A stretch of 64,000 nt of DNA from Mesorhizobium australicum WSM2073 (GCF_000230995.2 NC_019973.1:2928001-2992000); one strand, 5' to 3'. Positions 1-8,974 are shown, counted from the stretch's first letter. Translations and numbers: made by a program. The notes: generated by a model not told the origin, from the letters alone.

Positions 1-207
1 TCGATCCTCGATGCCGTGAAGGCCGGCTATCCGATCAAGCAGGTCGGCGATCCGGTGTTCTACGAGCCCCTGGCGATCGCCATCGAGCACGGCGATCCGG
101 AATTGTCGGCCAAGATCGCCGACGCCGTCAGATCGATGAAGGCGGACGGCACTCTGAGCAAGCTCTCGGAAAAATGGTACGGCCAGGATTATTCGAAGAC
201 GAACTAA
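1..207 (+). CDS. polar amino-acid ABC transporter substrate-binding protein, C-terminal part
   Basis: The window opens inside this gene; the frame is open from base 1 and ends with a stop at 205-207. The visible 68 residues end in a lobe with alternating charged helices and the tail KLSEKWYGQDYSKTN. A short K-x-L-x-x-K-W-Y/F-G tail of this kind is typical of family 3 periplasmic amino-acid binding proteins (HisJ/FliY type), which capture the ligand in the periplasm and deliver it to the permease. A permease and an ATPase gene follow directly in the same direction, so this is the binding component of that importer. The substrate cannot be told from this fragment. Confidence 0.8.
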   Translation, partial: SILDAVKAGYPIKQVGDPVFYEPLAIAIEHGDPELSAKIADAVRSMKADGTLSKLSEKWYGQDYSKTN

Positions 208-217
208 TCTCTCAAAA

Positions 218-241
218 GGCGGCCTGCCACTGCAGGCCGCC
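218..241 (+). promoter_or_regulatory. intercistronic hairpin between binding-protein and permease genes
   Basis: A perfect 10-bp inverted repeat (GGCGGCCTGC, loop CACT, GCAGGCCGCC) lies 10 bases after the stop of the binding-protein gene and 19 bases before the permease start. There is no T tract, so it is more likely an mRNA-stabilising or attenuating stem than a full terminator. Such stems are common after binding-protein genes, which need more product than the membrane components. Confidence 0.6.
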
Positions 242-260
242 GAACCGCCGGTGCTCAAAT

Positions 261-1235
261 ATGCTCTACCCGGATACCGTCGAGGCCGAACGCCTCGTTC
301 ACAAGCCCTGGTTCGTGGCGACGATGTTCGGCATCGTCCTGCTGGTCTTCATGGCGTTCAACATGTCTGGCACCGGCTTTGCCGAACTCATGCGTCCGGT
401 AATCGGTGAGCCGTCGATCAGCGGCCTCTACGGCCGCTTCGCCATCGGCTTCGCCATAGCGGTGATCTTCACGCTGAACGTCGTCCTGATCGGCTTCGCA
501 CCGCTCAAGCTGCAGATCGGCATCGTCTGGCTGGAACTGCTGCTCCTGTTCATCGCGTTCTTCGAAACGTTCCACCTAAGCCTGCCATTCATCCGCGAGA
601 AGCTGCCGTTCCTGATCAGCCAGGGCGTCGTCACGACGCTCTACGTCTCGGCGATCTCCATCGTCATCGCTTCGCTCATCGCGGTGGCGGGCGCTGTCGC
701 CAAGCTCTCCAACAATGGCTTCGCCTACGCGATCGCCAGCTTCTACACGTCCTTCTTCCGTGGCCTGCCGCTGCTGATGCAGGTCTACCTGATCTATCTA
801 GGGCTGCCGCAGCTCGGCTTCGTGATCAATGCCGTTCCCGCCGGCATCCTTGCGCTGTCGCTGTGCTACGGCGCCTACATGACCGAGATCTTCCGCTCCG
901 GAATCCAGAGCATCGATCGCGGTCAGTGGGAAGCATCGCGCTCCATGGGTTTCGGCTTCGCGCTGACCATGCGCCGCATCATCCTGCCGCAGGCGTTGCC
1001 GGTCATCATTCCGCCGACGGGCAACCAGTTCATCTCGATGCTGAAGGATTCCTCGCTGGTCTCCGTCATCGGCGTCTGGGAATTGATGTTCCTGGCCCGC
1101 ACGCTCGGCCAGAAGACCTTCCAGCACATGGAGACACTGATTTCGGCCGCCATGATCTACTGGGTGCTGTCGATCTGCCTTGAGCTGATCCAGTCGCGCA
1201 TCGAGCACCACTTCCGCAGGAGCAAGGTGCGATGA
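261..1235 (+). CDS. polar amino-acid ABC transporter permease (HisM/GlnP type)
   Basis: This 324-residue inner-membrane protein has several hydrophobic segments in the first 120 residues, followed by a MetI-like permease domain. The domain carries [17 protein letters not shown] and the cytoplasmic EAA loop around [16 protein letters not shown], which docks on the ATPase. The family is usually 220-240 residues; the extra N-terminal membrane region of about 100 residues occurs in one branch of His/Glu/Gln permeases. I place the start at ATG 261: the frame is open upstream to 174, but that part is not protein-like and would overlap the binding-protein gene. The end overlaps the ATPase start by 4 bases, which suggests translational coupling. 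Confidence 0.85.
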   Translation: MLYPDTVEAERLVHKPWFVATMFGIVLLVFMAFNMSGTGFAELMRPVIGEPSISGLYGRFAIGFAIAVIFTLNVVLIGFAPLKLQIGIVWLELLLLFIAFFETFHLSLPFIREKLPFLISQGVVTTLYVSAISIVIASLIAVAGAVAKLSNNGFAYAIASFYTSFFRGLPLLMQVYLIYLGLPQLGFVINAVPAGILALSLCYGAYMTEIFRSGIQSIDRGQWEASRSMGFGFALTMRRIILPQALPVIIPPTGNQFISMLKDSSLVSVIGVWELMFLARTLGQKTFQHMETLISAAMIYWVLSICLELIQSRIEHHFRRSKVR

Positions 1236-1975
1236 GCGCTCAGGCCATAATCGAAGCCAGGACCGCATCCAAATGGTACGGCCAGTTCCAAGCGCTGAAG
1301 GACATCAACCTGACGGTCCACAAGGGCGAACGCATCGTCATCTGCGGGCCGTCCGGCTCGGGCAAATCGACATTGATCCGTTGCTTCAACCGCCTTGAGG
1401 CGCATCAAGCCGGCGACATCGTCGTCAACGGCGTTGCCCTGCATGGCAGGATGAGCAACGTCGCGGCCGTCCGCTCCAACGTCGGCATGGTCTTCCAGCA
1501 CTTCAACCTGTTTCCGCATATGACGGTGCTGATGAACTGCATGGCCGGGCCGATGTGGGTCAAGGGCGTTTCGGTGGCCGAGGCGCGCAAGACCGCTCTC
1601 CAGTTCCTCGAACGGGTCCGCATTCCCGAGCAGGCGAACAAGTTCCCGGTCCAGCTTTCCGGCGGCCAGCAGCAGCGCGTGGCGATCGCCCGCAGCCTGT
1701 GCATGAAGCCCGATGTCATGCTGTTCGACGAGCCCACATCCGCGCTCGATCCTGAAATGGTCTCCGAGGTGCTGGAGACGATGACCGGACTGGCGCGCGA
1801 CGGGATGACCATGGTGTGCGTGACGCATGAGATGGGCTTTGCGCGGGCAGTCGCCGACCGCGTCATCTTCATGGACGCCGGACAGATCGTCGAGGAGGGC
1901 ACGCCCGACGCGTTCTTCGGCAACCCGCGCCACGACCGAACCAAGCTGTTCCTTAGCCAGATTTTGAAGCATTAG
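1232..1975 (+). CDS. polar amino-acid ABC transporter ATP-binding protein (GlnQ/HisP type)
   Basis: The 247-residue ATPase is complete. It has a Walker A motif (GPSGSGKST, about residues 39-47), Q-loop ([13 protein letters not shown]), signature LSGGQQQR, Walker B and D-loop [10 protein letters not shown] and the switch histidine in VTHEMGF. The length and the [10 protein letters not shown] region are typical of the polar amino-acid uptake family. It starts at ATGA overlapping the permease stop, so binding protein, permease and ATPase form one operon. A damaged copy of its last 60 codons is found at 21053-21238. Confidence 0.9.
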   Translation: MSAQAIIEARTASKWYGQFQALKDINLTVHKGERIVICGPSGSGKSTLIRCFNRLEAHQAGDIVVNGVALHGRMSNVAAVRSNVGMVFQHFNLFPHMTVLMNCMAGPMWVKGVSVAEARKTALQFLERVRIPEQANKFPVQLSGGQQQRVAIARSLCMKPDVMLFDEPTSALDPEMVSEVLETMTGLARDGMTMVCVTHEMGFARAVADRVIFMDAGQIVEEGTPDAFFGNPRHDRTKLFLSQILKH

Positions 1976-2214
1976 CCATCTTGGAACTGGCTGCGTTTCG
2001 ATTTGAAATGCGGGAGACGGAAAGTCCACTGCCGGCCCCGGAGCGGAATGTCAACTTTCTGGCCCATTCATCAGACAATCGGACAGTCCGCTATCGACCC
2101 CGTTCCAGCCGTCAAGGGTTCGTCTTATCTTGCCCGCCCTATACCCTCGACTGGCCGGGGGCTCTCGTGCGCCGAGCCGGAGCACTATCCGGCGGACAAG
2201 GACGCCAGGGGCGG

Positions 2215-3276
2215 TCACAGCCCCAGTGCCGCAGCGACCCGTTCCTGGAAATACTGCACTCCCCGCTCATGCCGCCCCGAGAGTGGGCCGGAGCTATAGG
2301 CCCCTGCGGCATAGTTGCGATGCGTATCGGCGCAGATGGAGTAGTCCTCGCGTACCACGGCCAGGGTGCCTTGCACGGATTTCGCCCTGCTCTCGGTTGC
2401 TTCTGCAGAGGTGTCGGCAAAGAAGAAATGGTAGTGCTGGTCTGTGTGATGCGGTGAGGTCGGGTTGATCCGGCTAACGTTCATGCCGCCATCGAAAAGC
2501 GACAGCGTCCAGTTCGGCCACATCCAAAGCCATTTACCGCGATAGAATAGACCGTCTTTCGGCGGTGCGGTCATCCGGACATAACCGGGATGGGCAGTGG
2601 TCTGGAAAGCTTCGAAGTCGATGGCAGCGTAGAACGAGGGATGCGTGCCAGGGATGTGGTAGCCTTCGACGAAATTGTCGGTGTAGATCTTCCAGTTCGC
2701 CGCAAAGCTGACGGTGGCCTGATCGGTGGCGGCATAGGTCTCCAACGGCTCGTCCGCCAGTTCGGCGGGCAGAGAGCCAAGTTGCTCCAGAAGACTTTCC
2801 TTCGGGTCGAGTGCCGCGAAGAGCAGCCCGCGCCACTCGGACAATTGCACCGTCTCCAGCGGCCAGTCCTCGGCGATGATCGCGGGATCCTTGCCATACC
2901 ATGGGGCCTGCACCAGCCGTCCGGTGTCGGCAAAGGACCATTTGTGATAGGGACAAACGATCAGCCCACATTTGCCCTCGCCATCGGCCAGAAGTTTCGC
3001 CCCCCGGTGGCGGCAGACGTTCTTAAATCCGCGCAAGGTCCCGTCCCGGCCCCGGATGGCGAAGATCGGCGTACCGGCGATGTCGATGGCAAGGTATTGA
3101 CCGGACGTCGCGACCGAGGCGACTGGCCCCATGAACTGCCAGGTGTGCGCGAAAATGTTGCCCCGTTCCTGCTGCCAGATATCATCCCGGACATAAAGCG
3201 AAGGGTCCAGATTAAGGTATTGCACGGGCGGAGTGTCGAGTGGCAGGTGGTTGGGCCGCAAGGTGTCTGGCGTCAT
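2215..3276 (-). CDS. Rieske non-haem iron oxygenase, alpha subunit
   Basis: This is a 353-residue terminal oxygenase of the aromatic-ring-hydroxylating or quaternary-amine-demethylating superfamily. The N-terminal Rieske [2Fe-2S] site is complete: C88-x-H90 in NVCRHRGAKL and C108-x2-H111 in VCPYHKW. The mononuclear iron site is seen in NFVEGYHIPGTHP, with E204, H207 and H212. The NFVEGYHIP context resembles oxygenases acting on choline, carnitine or betaine-like compounds more than classic benzene dioxygenases, but the substrate is not proven. A ferredoxin or reductase partner is not adjacent. It converges with the amino-acid transporter operon. Confidence 0.85.
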   Translation of the reverse strand: MTPDTLRPNHLPLDTPPVQYLNLDPSLYVRDDIWQQERGNIFAHTWQFMGPVASVATSGQYLAIDIAGTPIFAIRGRDGTLRGFKNVCRHRGAKLLADGEGKCGLIVCPYHKWSFADTGRLVQAPWYGKDPAIIAEDWPLETVQLSEWRGLLFAALDPKESLLEQLGSLPAELADEPLETYAATDQATVSFAANWKIYTDNFVEGYHIPGTHPSFYAAIDFEAFQTTAHPGYVRMTAPPKDGLFYRGKWLWMWPNWTLSLFDGGMNVSRINPTSPHHTDQHYHFFFADTSAEATESRAKSVQGTLAVVREDYSICADTHRNYAAGAYSSGPLSGRHERGVQYFQERVAAALGL

Positions 3277-3403
3277 AGGCTAACCCTCGAATTGCTGCAA
3301 TCCTGTCGTAAGTGGGGCGACATCGCAAGGGAATGGGCTCTGCTGCGCACAGCCTGCGCGGTCCCAACTCGGCTGCTCTAAAATCATGCTGATATCTGCC
3401 CCT

Positions 3404-3428
3404 AAAGCGGGCTTCAAACCCGCTTTTT
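3404..3428. terminator. intrinsic terminator-like hairpin
   Basis: AAAGCGGG and CCCGCTTT pair perfectly over 8 bp around a 7-base loop, with five T on the plus strand and AAA before the stem. The stem spans the stop codon of the leftward methyltransferase gene (3414-3416), so it probably ends that transcript before the Rieske gene start region. Confidence 0.55.
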
Positions 3429-4028
3429 GGAGAAGGTCCACACCATCAGCGGATATTCGTCGTCGTTGGTTAAGTCTCGCCATAGCCCATACGCCCTAAC
3501 AGGACCGCCAATATGGGCTCTGGCGCAGGCTTTGTTGCCCCAACCAAAGGCCTGCACGTCGTCCGGGGCGAAGCCGCCTTCGACCATTAGCTGCTTAAGC
3601 CCCGCTGGCGTCCAACGGTTGTAGTCATGCGGGCGCGCATGCACGCGGAACAGGAAGGGTGTGGCCACCATCGCCCAGCCGCCGGGCTTGGTCATGGCGT
3701 GGATGTTGGCTGCGGCCGCTTGCGGGCGCTGCACATGTTCCAACACCTGGTCAGCGATGACGATCGAATATTGCTCCTCGGTCCGATCCCGGCAGATGTC
3801 GAAGTCTGGAAAGTCCACCGCGCGATAGTCCGGGCACAGCGCCCGCCAATAGCGGTTCCAGCCTGGCGAGATCTCGATCACATCTCGCGACTTGCGGTTG
3901 GCCGCTTCGATGAACGCGGTAAAGGCCTCGATCTGGCGTATGCGCAGCCAGTTGCGGCTGTCGTAGCGAAGCAACCGCTTGGCAACGTGTTTGCCGCGAT
4001 TCCTCAGGGCGCCAGCAAAGCTAGTCAT
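3414..4028 (-). CDS. class I SAM-dependent methyltransferase (Methyltransf_11-like)
   Basis: The 204-residue protein has a weak nucleotide-binding strand (RDVIEISPG) where the SAM-binding Gly loop is expected. It also has the typical post-I motif region DFPDFDIC, the acidic strand YSIVIADQVLEHV and the HAMTKPGGWAMVATPF strand-turn of small-molecule or lipid/sugar methyltransferases. The VLEHV and KPGG signatures are clear family hallmarks. The substrate is unknown. It lies upstream of the Rieske gene on the same strand, separated by a terminator-like stem, so a functional link is uncertain. Confidence 0.75.
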   Translation of the reverse strand: MTSFAGALRNRGKHVAKRLLRYDSRNWLRIRQIEAFTAFIEAANRKSRDVIEISPGWNRYWRALCPDYRAVDFPDFDICRDRTEEQYSIVIADQVLEHVQRPQAAAANIHAMTKPGGWAMVATPFLFRVHARPHDYNRWTPAGLKQLMVEGGFAPDDVQAFGWGNKACARAHIGGPVRAYGLWRDLTNDDEYPLMVWTFSKKRV

Positions 4029-4156
4029 TATCGACCTCCTCCTGTCCGCCTAAGCAAAATATAGCAGCACGAAGTGCGGAAAAGATGACGTCCTCAATCT
4101 TTCACGGTCGCGGAGCTGAAGGAGATGCTGCCCCCTCCAGCCACGCAATCTCGTAA

Positions 4157-4357
4157 TCAGTAATTGCGGTTGTAATGGCGCGGTCGTCACAGGGTGCGGT
4201 GCCGATGCGCCCGTAGCACTCCTGGTGGCGGCAGAGCTGGTCTTCGCGCCGCTGCGGCGTTGCGGCGGAGCCGACCACCGCACTGATCAGGGCGCCGCCA
4301 GCGGCACCGATCACCGTGCTCTGTGTCGCCGCCGATCGCCTGTCCGAGCAGCGCGCC
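4157..4357 (-). pseudogene. decayed glycine-zipper outer-membrane lipoprotein
   Basis: On the minus strand, two frames together read GGALLGQAIGGDT, then STVIGAAGGALISAVVGSA and TPQRREDQLCRHQECYGRI. This is a close match to the intact gene at 29708-30025. A 2-base deletion separates the first two blocks, and a further shift near the end is needed to reach the C-terminal HYNRNY and its stop. The lipoprotein signal and the first glycine block are not recognisable. It is therefore a frameshifted, 5'-truncated paralogue. Confidence 0.75.
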
Positions 4358-4857
4358 TCCCCGGGACCAACACGGGGGAGAACGAAGCCGAGTGCGGTTG
4401 CATAGCGCTGAACGGCCGCGCGCCGGCTCACGAGGTGAGACAGGTTTTCCGATGGTTGAAGGCAATGGCTTCCAAAGCGGAAAGCGTCGCCCGGATATTA
4501 TCGGCTGGTCTTCAAGGCCTACGATGGTGGCAAGCGCGCCATGAGCACCGGTGGTGGCGCATGATCCAGCGACGACGGCGCGGAATAGCCTCGTCATCCC
4601 AACCAGGCCGGTTGCGTGCAGCGCAAGTACCCGCACAGCGAGCCTGCGTGCTCCTGCGATGTCGGAGTCGGCGGTGACCACCCGGAAGTCGCGAAAGGAC
4701 ACGAGTAGTGGATGGCTTGTGCCCTCGTTGTGAATCCATTCGAAAGTGGGGAAAGGATGCGGCTGCATGCTCGGGCTCTGCGCTCACGACGGCCGCAACA
4801 AGCAGGTGGAACAAAACAAGATCAAATGCATTCCCCATGCCAAGACAGGAGATCGCA

Positions 4858-5067
4858 ATGGAAGACTCGCGCGCAAAACCCGATGCAAACGTCGAGAAAG
4901 ATCCCGACGAATGGGTGAGTGGTGACGACCCGATGACCCCATCCCAAGCGTCTTATCTGAAAACCCTGTGTGAGCAGGCTGAGGATCAGGAAAGCTTTGC
5001 AGACAACCTCAGCAAGGCAGAGGCCTCCAAGCGCATAGATGCACTAAGGGCAAAGCTGAAACTTTAA
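4858..5067 (+). CDS. DUF3072 family small protein
   Basis: The 69-residue protein has an N-terminal acidic stretch, then DPDEWVSGDDPMTPSQASYLKTL and the C-terminal KAEASKRIDALRAK. This order (W-V-T/S-G-D-x-P-M-T-x-x-Q-x-x-Y-L-x-x-L, then SKAEASKRID) defines the DUF3072 family, whose function is unknown. ATG 4858 is chosen because AGGAG lies 8-12 bases upstream and the conserved region begins soon after. A loose stress-promoter match (GGAAC-N18-TT, 4808-4832) lies upstream. Similar small proteins are often stress-induced in rhizobia, which fits but does not prove that promoter. Confidence 0.8.
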   Translation: MEDSRAKPDANVEKDPDEWVSGDDPMTPSQASYLKTLCEQAEDQESFADNLSKAEASKRIDALRAKLKL

Positions 5068-5242
5068 GCACCAGCTCGGGCGCTCTGTCTTTACCGCCTC
5101 GACCTTCCGTCTCGCGCGGGCAGGCCTCATAGTCGGCTGGGGAGCGGGTCGGGATTGCCAAGCCCTTCCTGATATTGCTGGCAATCGCGGAACTTTTGGC
5201 AAGGCGAGACCTTCTCCATATTCGAAACCACAGGAGGAACGA

Positions 5243-5710
5243 GTGGCCAATCTAGGAAGACTTGCGATCGCTATGCTGGGGGTTCTGGCTTATCAAAACC
5301 GCGACAAGATTGCCGAGGCGATCCGCGGAGCGGGCGATCCCAATAATCCCCAGGGCGGGATACTGGACCAGGTGTCCAAGGGCGTATCCGGCACGGCGCT
5401 CGGCGATATTCTCGACCGCTTTAGAAACGCAGGCGCCGGGTCGAAGGTAGACTCCTGGGTCGGCACCGGGCCGAACCAGCCGATCGAGCCGCACGAGGTG
5501 GTAACGGCGATCGATGCGCCGACGCTGGAAGCACTCTCCCACCAGACCGGCCTCTCGCGCGAGGAGCTGATTGCAAGGATCACCAGGGATTTGCCCGACG
5601 CGGTTAACCAGATGACCCCAGACGGCACCCTCCCAGCAGACGACCGAACAAATGCTCCAGACCAGCCCAACCTGCTCGACGACGTGCCTTCCCGGCCGAT
5701 ACAAAGCTAA
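5243..5710 (+). CDS. YidB-like (DUF937) protein
   Basis: The 155-residue soluble protein starts at GTG 5243 behind a strong CAGGAGG ribosome site. Its core has the YidB pattern: GGILDQVSKGVSG, a Gly/Ala-rich hinge, VDSWVGTGPNQPI and then helices ending in LSREELIARITRDLPDAVNQMTPDG. YidB proteins have no established biochemical role. The C-terminal 30 residues are acidic and probably disordered. The DUF4112 gene begins 6 bases after the stop, so the two are likely co-transcribed. A loose GGAAC-N18-TT match (5189-5213) lies just upstream. Confidence 0.8.
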   Translation: MANLGRLAIAMLGVLAYQNRDKIAEAIRGAGDPNNPQGGILDQVSKGVSGTALGDILDRFRNAGAGSKVDSWVGTGPNQPIEPHEVVTAIDAPTLEALSHQTGLSREELIARITRDLPDAVNQMTPDGTLPADDRTNAPDQPNLLDDVPSRPIQS

Positions 5711-5716
5711 TTCCAC

Positions 5717-6166
5717 ATGACGGAAGCGGACTGGAGAGGTGCGAAACCGAGGAGATTGGATCGAGCGAGCAATGGCAGCCGGAAAGTAGGGACAAGCGAA
5801 ACGCCTATTGTGGATCGCCAGACTGCGAGGGCAATCGCCGAGCTCGACCTCTTGGCAGTGCTGCTTGATTCGCGCTGGCGAATCCCGGGTACGCCAATTC
5901 GGTTCGGACTGGATGCTCTGGTAGGCCTGGTGCCTGTGCTGGGAGATACAGCAACCGGGTTGATCTCGGCTTACATTGTGCTGCGAGCCCGCAAATGCGG
6001 CGCTGGGAAGCTGTTGGTTGCTCGGATGTTGGCCAATGTGCTGTTTGATACCGTCTTGGGAAGCGTGCCCGTCCTCGGATCGATCTTCGATGTTTACTAC
6101 AAGTCGAACAACCGCAACATCCGCCTGCTTCGTGGCCATCTAAGCCGTCAGGTTGCTGAACGGTAG
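5717..6166 (+). CDS. DUF4112 membrane protein
   Basis: The 149-residue protein has a polar N-terminus of about 35 residues, then LDSRWRIPGTPIRFGLDALVGLVPVLGD, a hydrophobic helix with GLISAYIVL and a second Gly-Pro membrane region with LGSVPVLGSIFDVYYKSN. The paired VPVLGD/VPVLGSIFD motifs and terminal basic helix (NIRLLRGHL) are diagnostic of DUF4112. The family is a small inner-membrane protein without known function. It follows the YidB-like gene with a 6-base gap. Confidence 0.8.
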   Translation: MTEADWRGAKPRRLDRASNGSRKVGTSETPIVDRQTARAIAELDLLAVLLDSRWRIPGTPIRFGLDALVGLVPVLGDTATGLISAYIVLRARKCGAGKLLVARMLANVLFDTVLGSVPVLGSIFDVYYKSNNRNIRLLRGHLSRQVAER

Positions 6167-6470
6167 TTCGCAGGGCATCACCCATGCGGCGTTCGCGACC
6201 GGGAAGCGGCCGGTGTTGGCCGGAGACGATGCCGTTGCCGCCAACTTGGAATGTTTCATCCAGCCGCACTCTCGGAACTGGCTGCGGAATCTGCGCCACC
6301 TTTGTCGATGTGGGTTCAATGAGTTCGGCAAAATCGGTGAAGACCGATCTTTGTTGCGCCGCTGGCAAATCTGCGCAGCGATCAGGTGATCGGTAAGGTC
6401 GATTCCGACAAAGACAGCCAGCGCTTTGCTGAGGTGATCGGAGCTATGCCGCTTTTGCGCCGGATGCCTA
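6167..6470. other. about 300 bases without a recognised gene
   Basis: I see no convincing coding region between the DUF4112 stop and the stress promoter of the next gene. The open frames here lack recognisable motifs and ribosome sites. Confidence 0.4.
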
Positions 6471-6496
6471 GGAACCATGAACCGAGCTGCTGGTTT
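6471..6496 (+). promoter_or_regulatory. candidate EcfG/RpoE2 general-stress promoter
   Basis: GGAAC at 6471-6475, a 16-base spacer and GGTTT at 6492-6496 match the alphaproteobacterial general-stress consensus (GGAAC-N16/17-CGTT). The predicted start near 6503 would leave a leader of about 40 bases before the EF-hand gene. Confidence 0.55.
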
Positions 6497-6542
6497 GGAC
6501 AGCACGCCGGGTGGTCGGCGTGGCAGTTAATGGAGAAACCCA

Positions 6543-7052
6543 ATGACACGAGCATTCACGACTACAGTATTGGCGGCCGCGTTCGCTATGCTCGCCCCGT
6601 CCGCCTTTGCGCAATCGGCGGATGTTCCCAAGCCCGCATCACCAGCCCAGGATCGGACGGCGGACGAAGCCGGACAGAACCAGCAAGCAATGCGTCAAAT
6701 GATGCGCGAGATGATGGATGAGATGCTGCAGGAAAAAACAGCAAAGGATCGAGACCCCGAGGCAGATTGGCGACACAGGGGCCCAAGGCTTCAGGACGAC
6801 GAGATGAGCGATCGTGATACGGGACGTATGAAGCACGGCCGCAGGGCGGGAGCCGATATGATGCAGGGTGCCAAAATGAGGATCATGTTCGCCATCATGG
6901 ACACCGACGGTGATGGTACACTGTCGCGGACGGAGGTTCAGGATTTCATCGGGCGAATTTTCAACGCTGTCGACGAGGACGGCGATGAAAGCGTCGACAT
7001 GCAGGAACTCCAATCCTTTTTCCGTCCCGGAGGAGACCAGGACCGACGTTAG
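6543..7052 (+). CDS. secreted EF-hand calcium-binding protein
   Basis: The 169-residue protein has a Sec signal (TTTVLAAAFAMLAPSAFAQ). A Met/Gln/Glu-rich helical region follows, with QAMRQMMREMMDEM. The C-terminal half holds two EF-hand loops, DTDGDGTLSRTE and DEDGDESVDMQE, spaced as a canonical pair. It is expected to bind Ca2+ in the periplasm or outside the cell. The first loop has all the acidic positions; the second keeps D-x-D-x-D and the final E. A strong stress-promoter match lies 47-72 bases upstream. Confidence 0.8.
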   Translation: MTRAFTTTVLAAAFAMLAPSAFAQSADVPKPASPAQDRTADEAGQNQQAMRQMMREMMDEMLQEKTAKDRDPEADWRHRGPRLQDDEMSDRDTGRMKHGRRAGADMMQGAKMRIMFAIMDTDGDGTLSRTEVQDFIGRIFNAVDEDGDESVDMQELQSFFRPGGDQDRR

Positions 7053-7291
7053 CACCGACAGGTTGTACCTCGGCCTGCTCGACGTCTGAAGCTAGGGCCC
7101 ACAGGAGATGGCTCGGAGCACGGTATTTGGCTCCCCACCGTCTCATGCTCCGCCGATACTCGGTAGGATCAACGGGGTAAAGACCTGCGCAGAGCTCGCA
7201 CGAGGCTGGACGGCTGTGCCCGTCGACGACCATAGGCCAAGCGTTCCAAAGAAGTGGCTCTAGGCAAGCATTGCGAGGTTTAGGGGCAAAC

Positions 7292-7585
7292 ATGCATCTG
7301 GTCCAGATTCTGCTACCTCGCGCCGACAACGCAGGAAAGCCCTTCGCCAAGCAAGAGTTTGACCGTGTGAAGGAGGAGCTCGCGCTCCGCTTCGACGGTG
7401 TCACCGCGTATTTGCGCGCGCCTGCGGAAGGTGTGTGGAGGCAGGGAGCAGACGAGATCGTCATCTTCGAGGTTATGACTCACGAAGTCGATCTGCCCGA
7501 TTGGCAAAGGCGGCGTTCGGAATTGGAGCGGCGGTTCCGCCAGGAGCAGGTTGTGATTCGATATCTGCCGATGGCTTTGGTCTAG
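7292..7585 (+). CDS. conserved small hypothetical protein
   Basis: The 97-residue soluble protein begins MHLVQILLPRADNAG and contains FAKQEFDRVKEELALRFDGVTAYLRAPAEG and the ending QEQVVIRYLPM. It looks like a real alpha/beta protein with codon use like its neighbours, but I cannot assign a family function. ATG 7292 is chosen over an upstream TTG because the hydrophobic first strand begins there and a GAGG/GGGG stretch precedes it. Confidence 0.65.
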   Translation: MHLVQILLPRADNAGKPFAKQEFDRVKEELALRFDGVTAYLRAPAEGVWRQGADEIVIFEVMTHEVDLPDWQRRRSELERRFRQEQVVIRYLPMALV

Positions 7586-7771
7586 CGCCTGCGGCAATGG
7601 TGTGGCCCAGACGATGACCGAGTGCATGCCGCTTCACGTCTGAGGTATACTGCAGGGCAGCTTCGGACTCAGTGCGCCAAACCGCTGATTCAAACTCAGT
7701 CAACGGTGGCTCGGCTGTCCTCAAAGGACGATGGCTAGCTGACGGTCTGCACTTCCTGACGGCCACTTTGA

Positions 7772-8305
7772 CAAGATAAACGCCTAGCTCATGCGAGCGG
7801 TGCGCATATCGTCAACGACGTCTGGGGTCTGCAGCGCGAGCCCGACATTGCGCGGGTGGCGGCCGATACCGGCGCCGGGCTCGTCATCATGCATACCGGA
7901 CGGGATCGCGACAAGCTGCCCGATGTGATCGCCGACCAGCTGGCGTTCTTGGGAAAATCGCTTGAGATCGGGCGCGGGCAAGGTGTCGCTGACGGCCATA
8001 TCGTGCTCGACCCCGGCTTCGGCTTCGCCAAGGAGACGGCGGAGGAAAACCTCGATCTGATGGCACGGTTTGCCGAGCTTGGCGCGCTCGGCTTCCCGCT
8101 GATGGCCGGTACGTCGCGAAAGCGTTTCATCGGCACCGTCACCGGCCGCGACGCTGCCGACCGGGCGGCCGGCACGGCGGCGACCAGCGTCATTCTCCGG
8201 CTCAAGGGCGCGCATCTGTTTCGCGTCCATGATGTCGCAATCAACGTGGACGCGCTGGCGGTGGCGGATGCTATGCTGGCGCGGGAAACCGGATCGGAAC
8301 GCTGA
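7772..8305 (+). pseudogene. folP: dihydropteroate synthase, 5'-truncated
   Basis: The reading frame is open from a stop at 7769 and shows the C-terminal two thirds of FolP. GAHIVNDVWGLQ comes first (normally preceded by about 100 residues), then the substrate-binding region HIVLDPGFGFAKE, the FPLMAGTSRKRFIG motif that binds the pterin and sulfonamide side, and the final RVHDV. The N-terminal strands with the diphosphate-binding Asn are absent: the bases before 7793 are unrelated. The enzyme joins pterin to p-aminobenzoate in folate synthesis. Without its N-terminus this copy is not expected to work. Confidence 0.8.
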
Positions 8306-8308
8306 GCC

Positions 8309-8668
8309 ATGTATGTCATCCGCATGAAGAATTGCGCCTTCTTTGCCCGGCATGGCGTGCTGGACGAGGAAGAAGCGCTGGGGCAGCGCTTCTATGTCGA
8401 TGCCTCGCTCACCGTCGAGCCGGGACGCGCGCTCGTCGATGACGCCATCGGGGAAACGGTGAATTACGGCGTCGCCTTCACCGTCATCGAGGAGATCATC
8501 ACCGGACACCGGCGCTTCCTGATCGAGGCGCTGGCCCTGGAAGTCGCGAAGGCTCTCAGCGGGCGCTTTCCCCAGATCCGGAAAGCCGAGGTCACCGTTC
8601 GCAAGCCCAATGCGCCGGTGCCTGGCGTGCTCGATTACGTCGAGGTGACCGTTGTCTGGCCCGAATAA
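8309..8668 (+). CDS. folB: dihydroneopterin aldolase
   Basis: The 119-residue protein is full length for FolB, which cleaves 7,8-dihydroneopterin to 6-hydroxymethyl-dihydropterin and glycolaldehyde. It has the typical start MKNCAFFARHGVLDEE, the ETVNYGVAF strand that binds the pterin, LIEALALEVAKAL and the C-terminal KPNAPVPGVLDYVEV. It starts 3 bases after the folP fragment and overlaps the folK fragment, preserving the usual folP-folB-folK order. Both neighbours are broken, so expression of this intact gene depends on an unknown promoter; it may be a duplicate. Confidence 0.85.
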   Translation: MYVIRMKNCAFFARHGVLDEEEALGQRFYVDASLTVEPGRALVDDAIGETVNYGVAFTVIEEIITGHRRFLIEALALEVAKALSGRFPQIRKAEVTVRKPNAPVPGVLDYVEVTVVWPE

Positions 8669-8716
8669 CACCGTCTATCTGAGCCTCGGCGGCAATCTGG
8701 GCGATCCGGCGGCGTC
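8652..8716 (+). pseudogene. folK: HPPK (FolK) start fragment
   Basis: From a TTG at 8652, overlapping the folB stop, the frame reads NTVYLSLGGNLGDPAAS. This is the characteristic first strand of 6-hydroxymethyl-7,8-dihydropterin pyrophosphokinase. After GDPAAS the similarity stops abruptly and the sequence becomes non-coding, so only about 20 of roughly 160 codons remain. Confidence 0.7.
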
Positions 8717-8974
8717 GCCCTCAAGCTCACTTCCTGTAAATTTGCATGTTGGAAGATCCCTCTGGACAGGGTTCGAACTGCCTCAACCCTGGCTTCGTCA
8801 CCGCACCGCACCTTCTGCCGCCCAGCGTCACCGGTCAGCCGCCGGCGAGACGGACGACGTGTCAGGGCTCGTTGTTGCCCAGACGCACTGCTACTTGGTG
8901 GGGTATCACAAAGATCCGCTTGCCTTAACACACGTTAGTTTCTTCCGCTTGCTTCCAACTTATAAAGTCGAGCG

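Noticed and set aside
8755..8800. A GGTTCGAA-like T-loop suggesting a tRNA
   Set aside because: No acceptor stem, anticodon stem or D-loop can be drawn around it; the match is probably chance.
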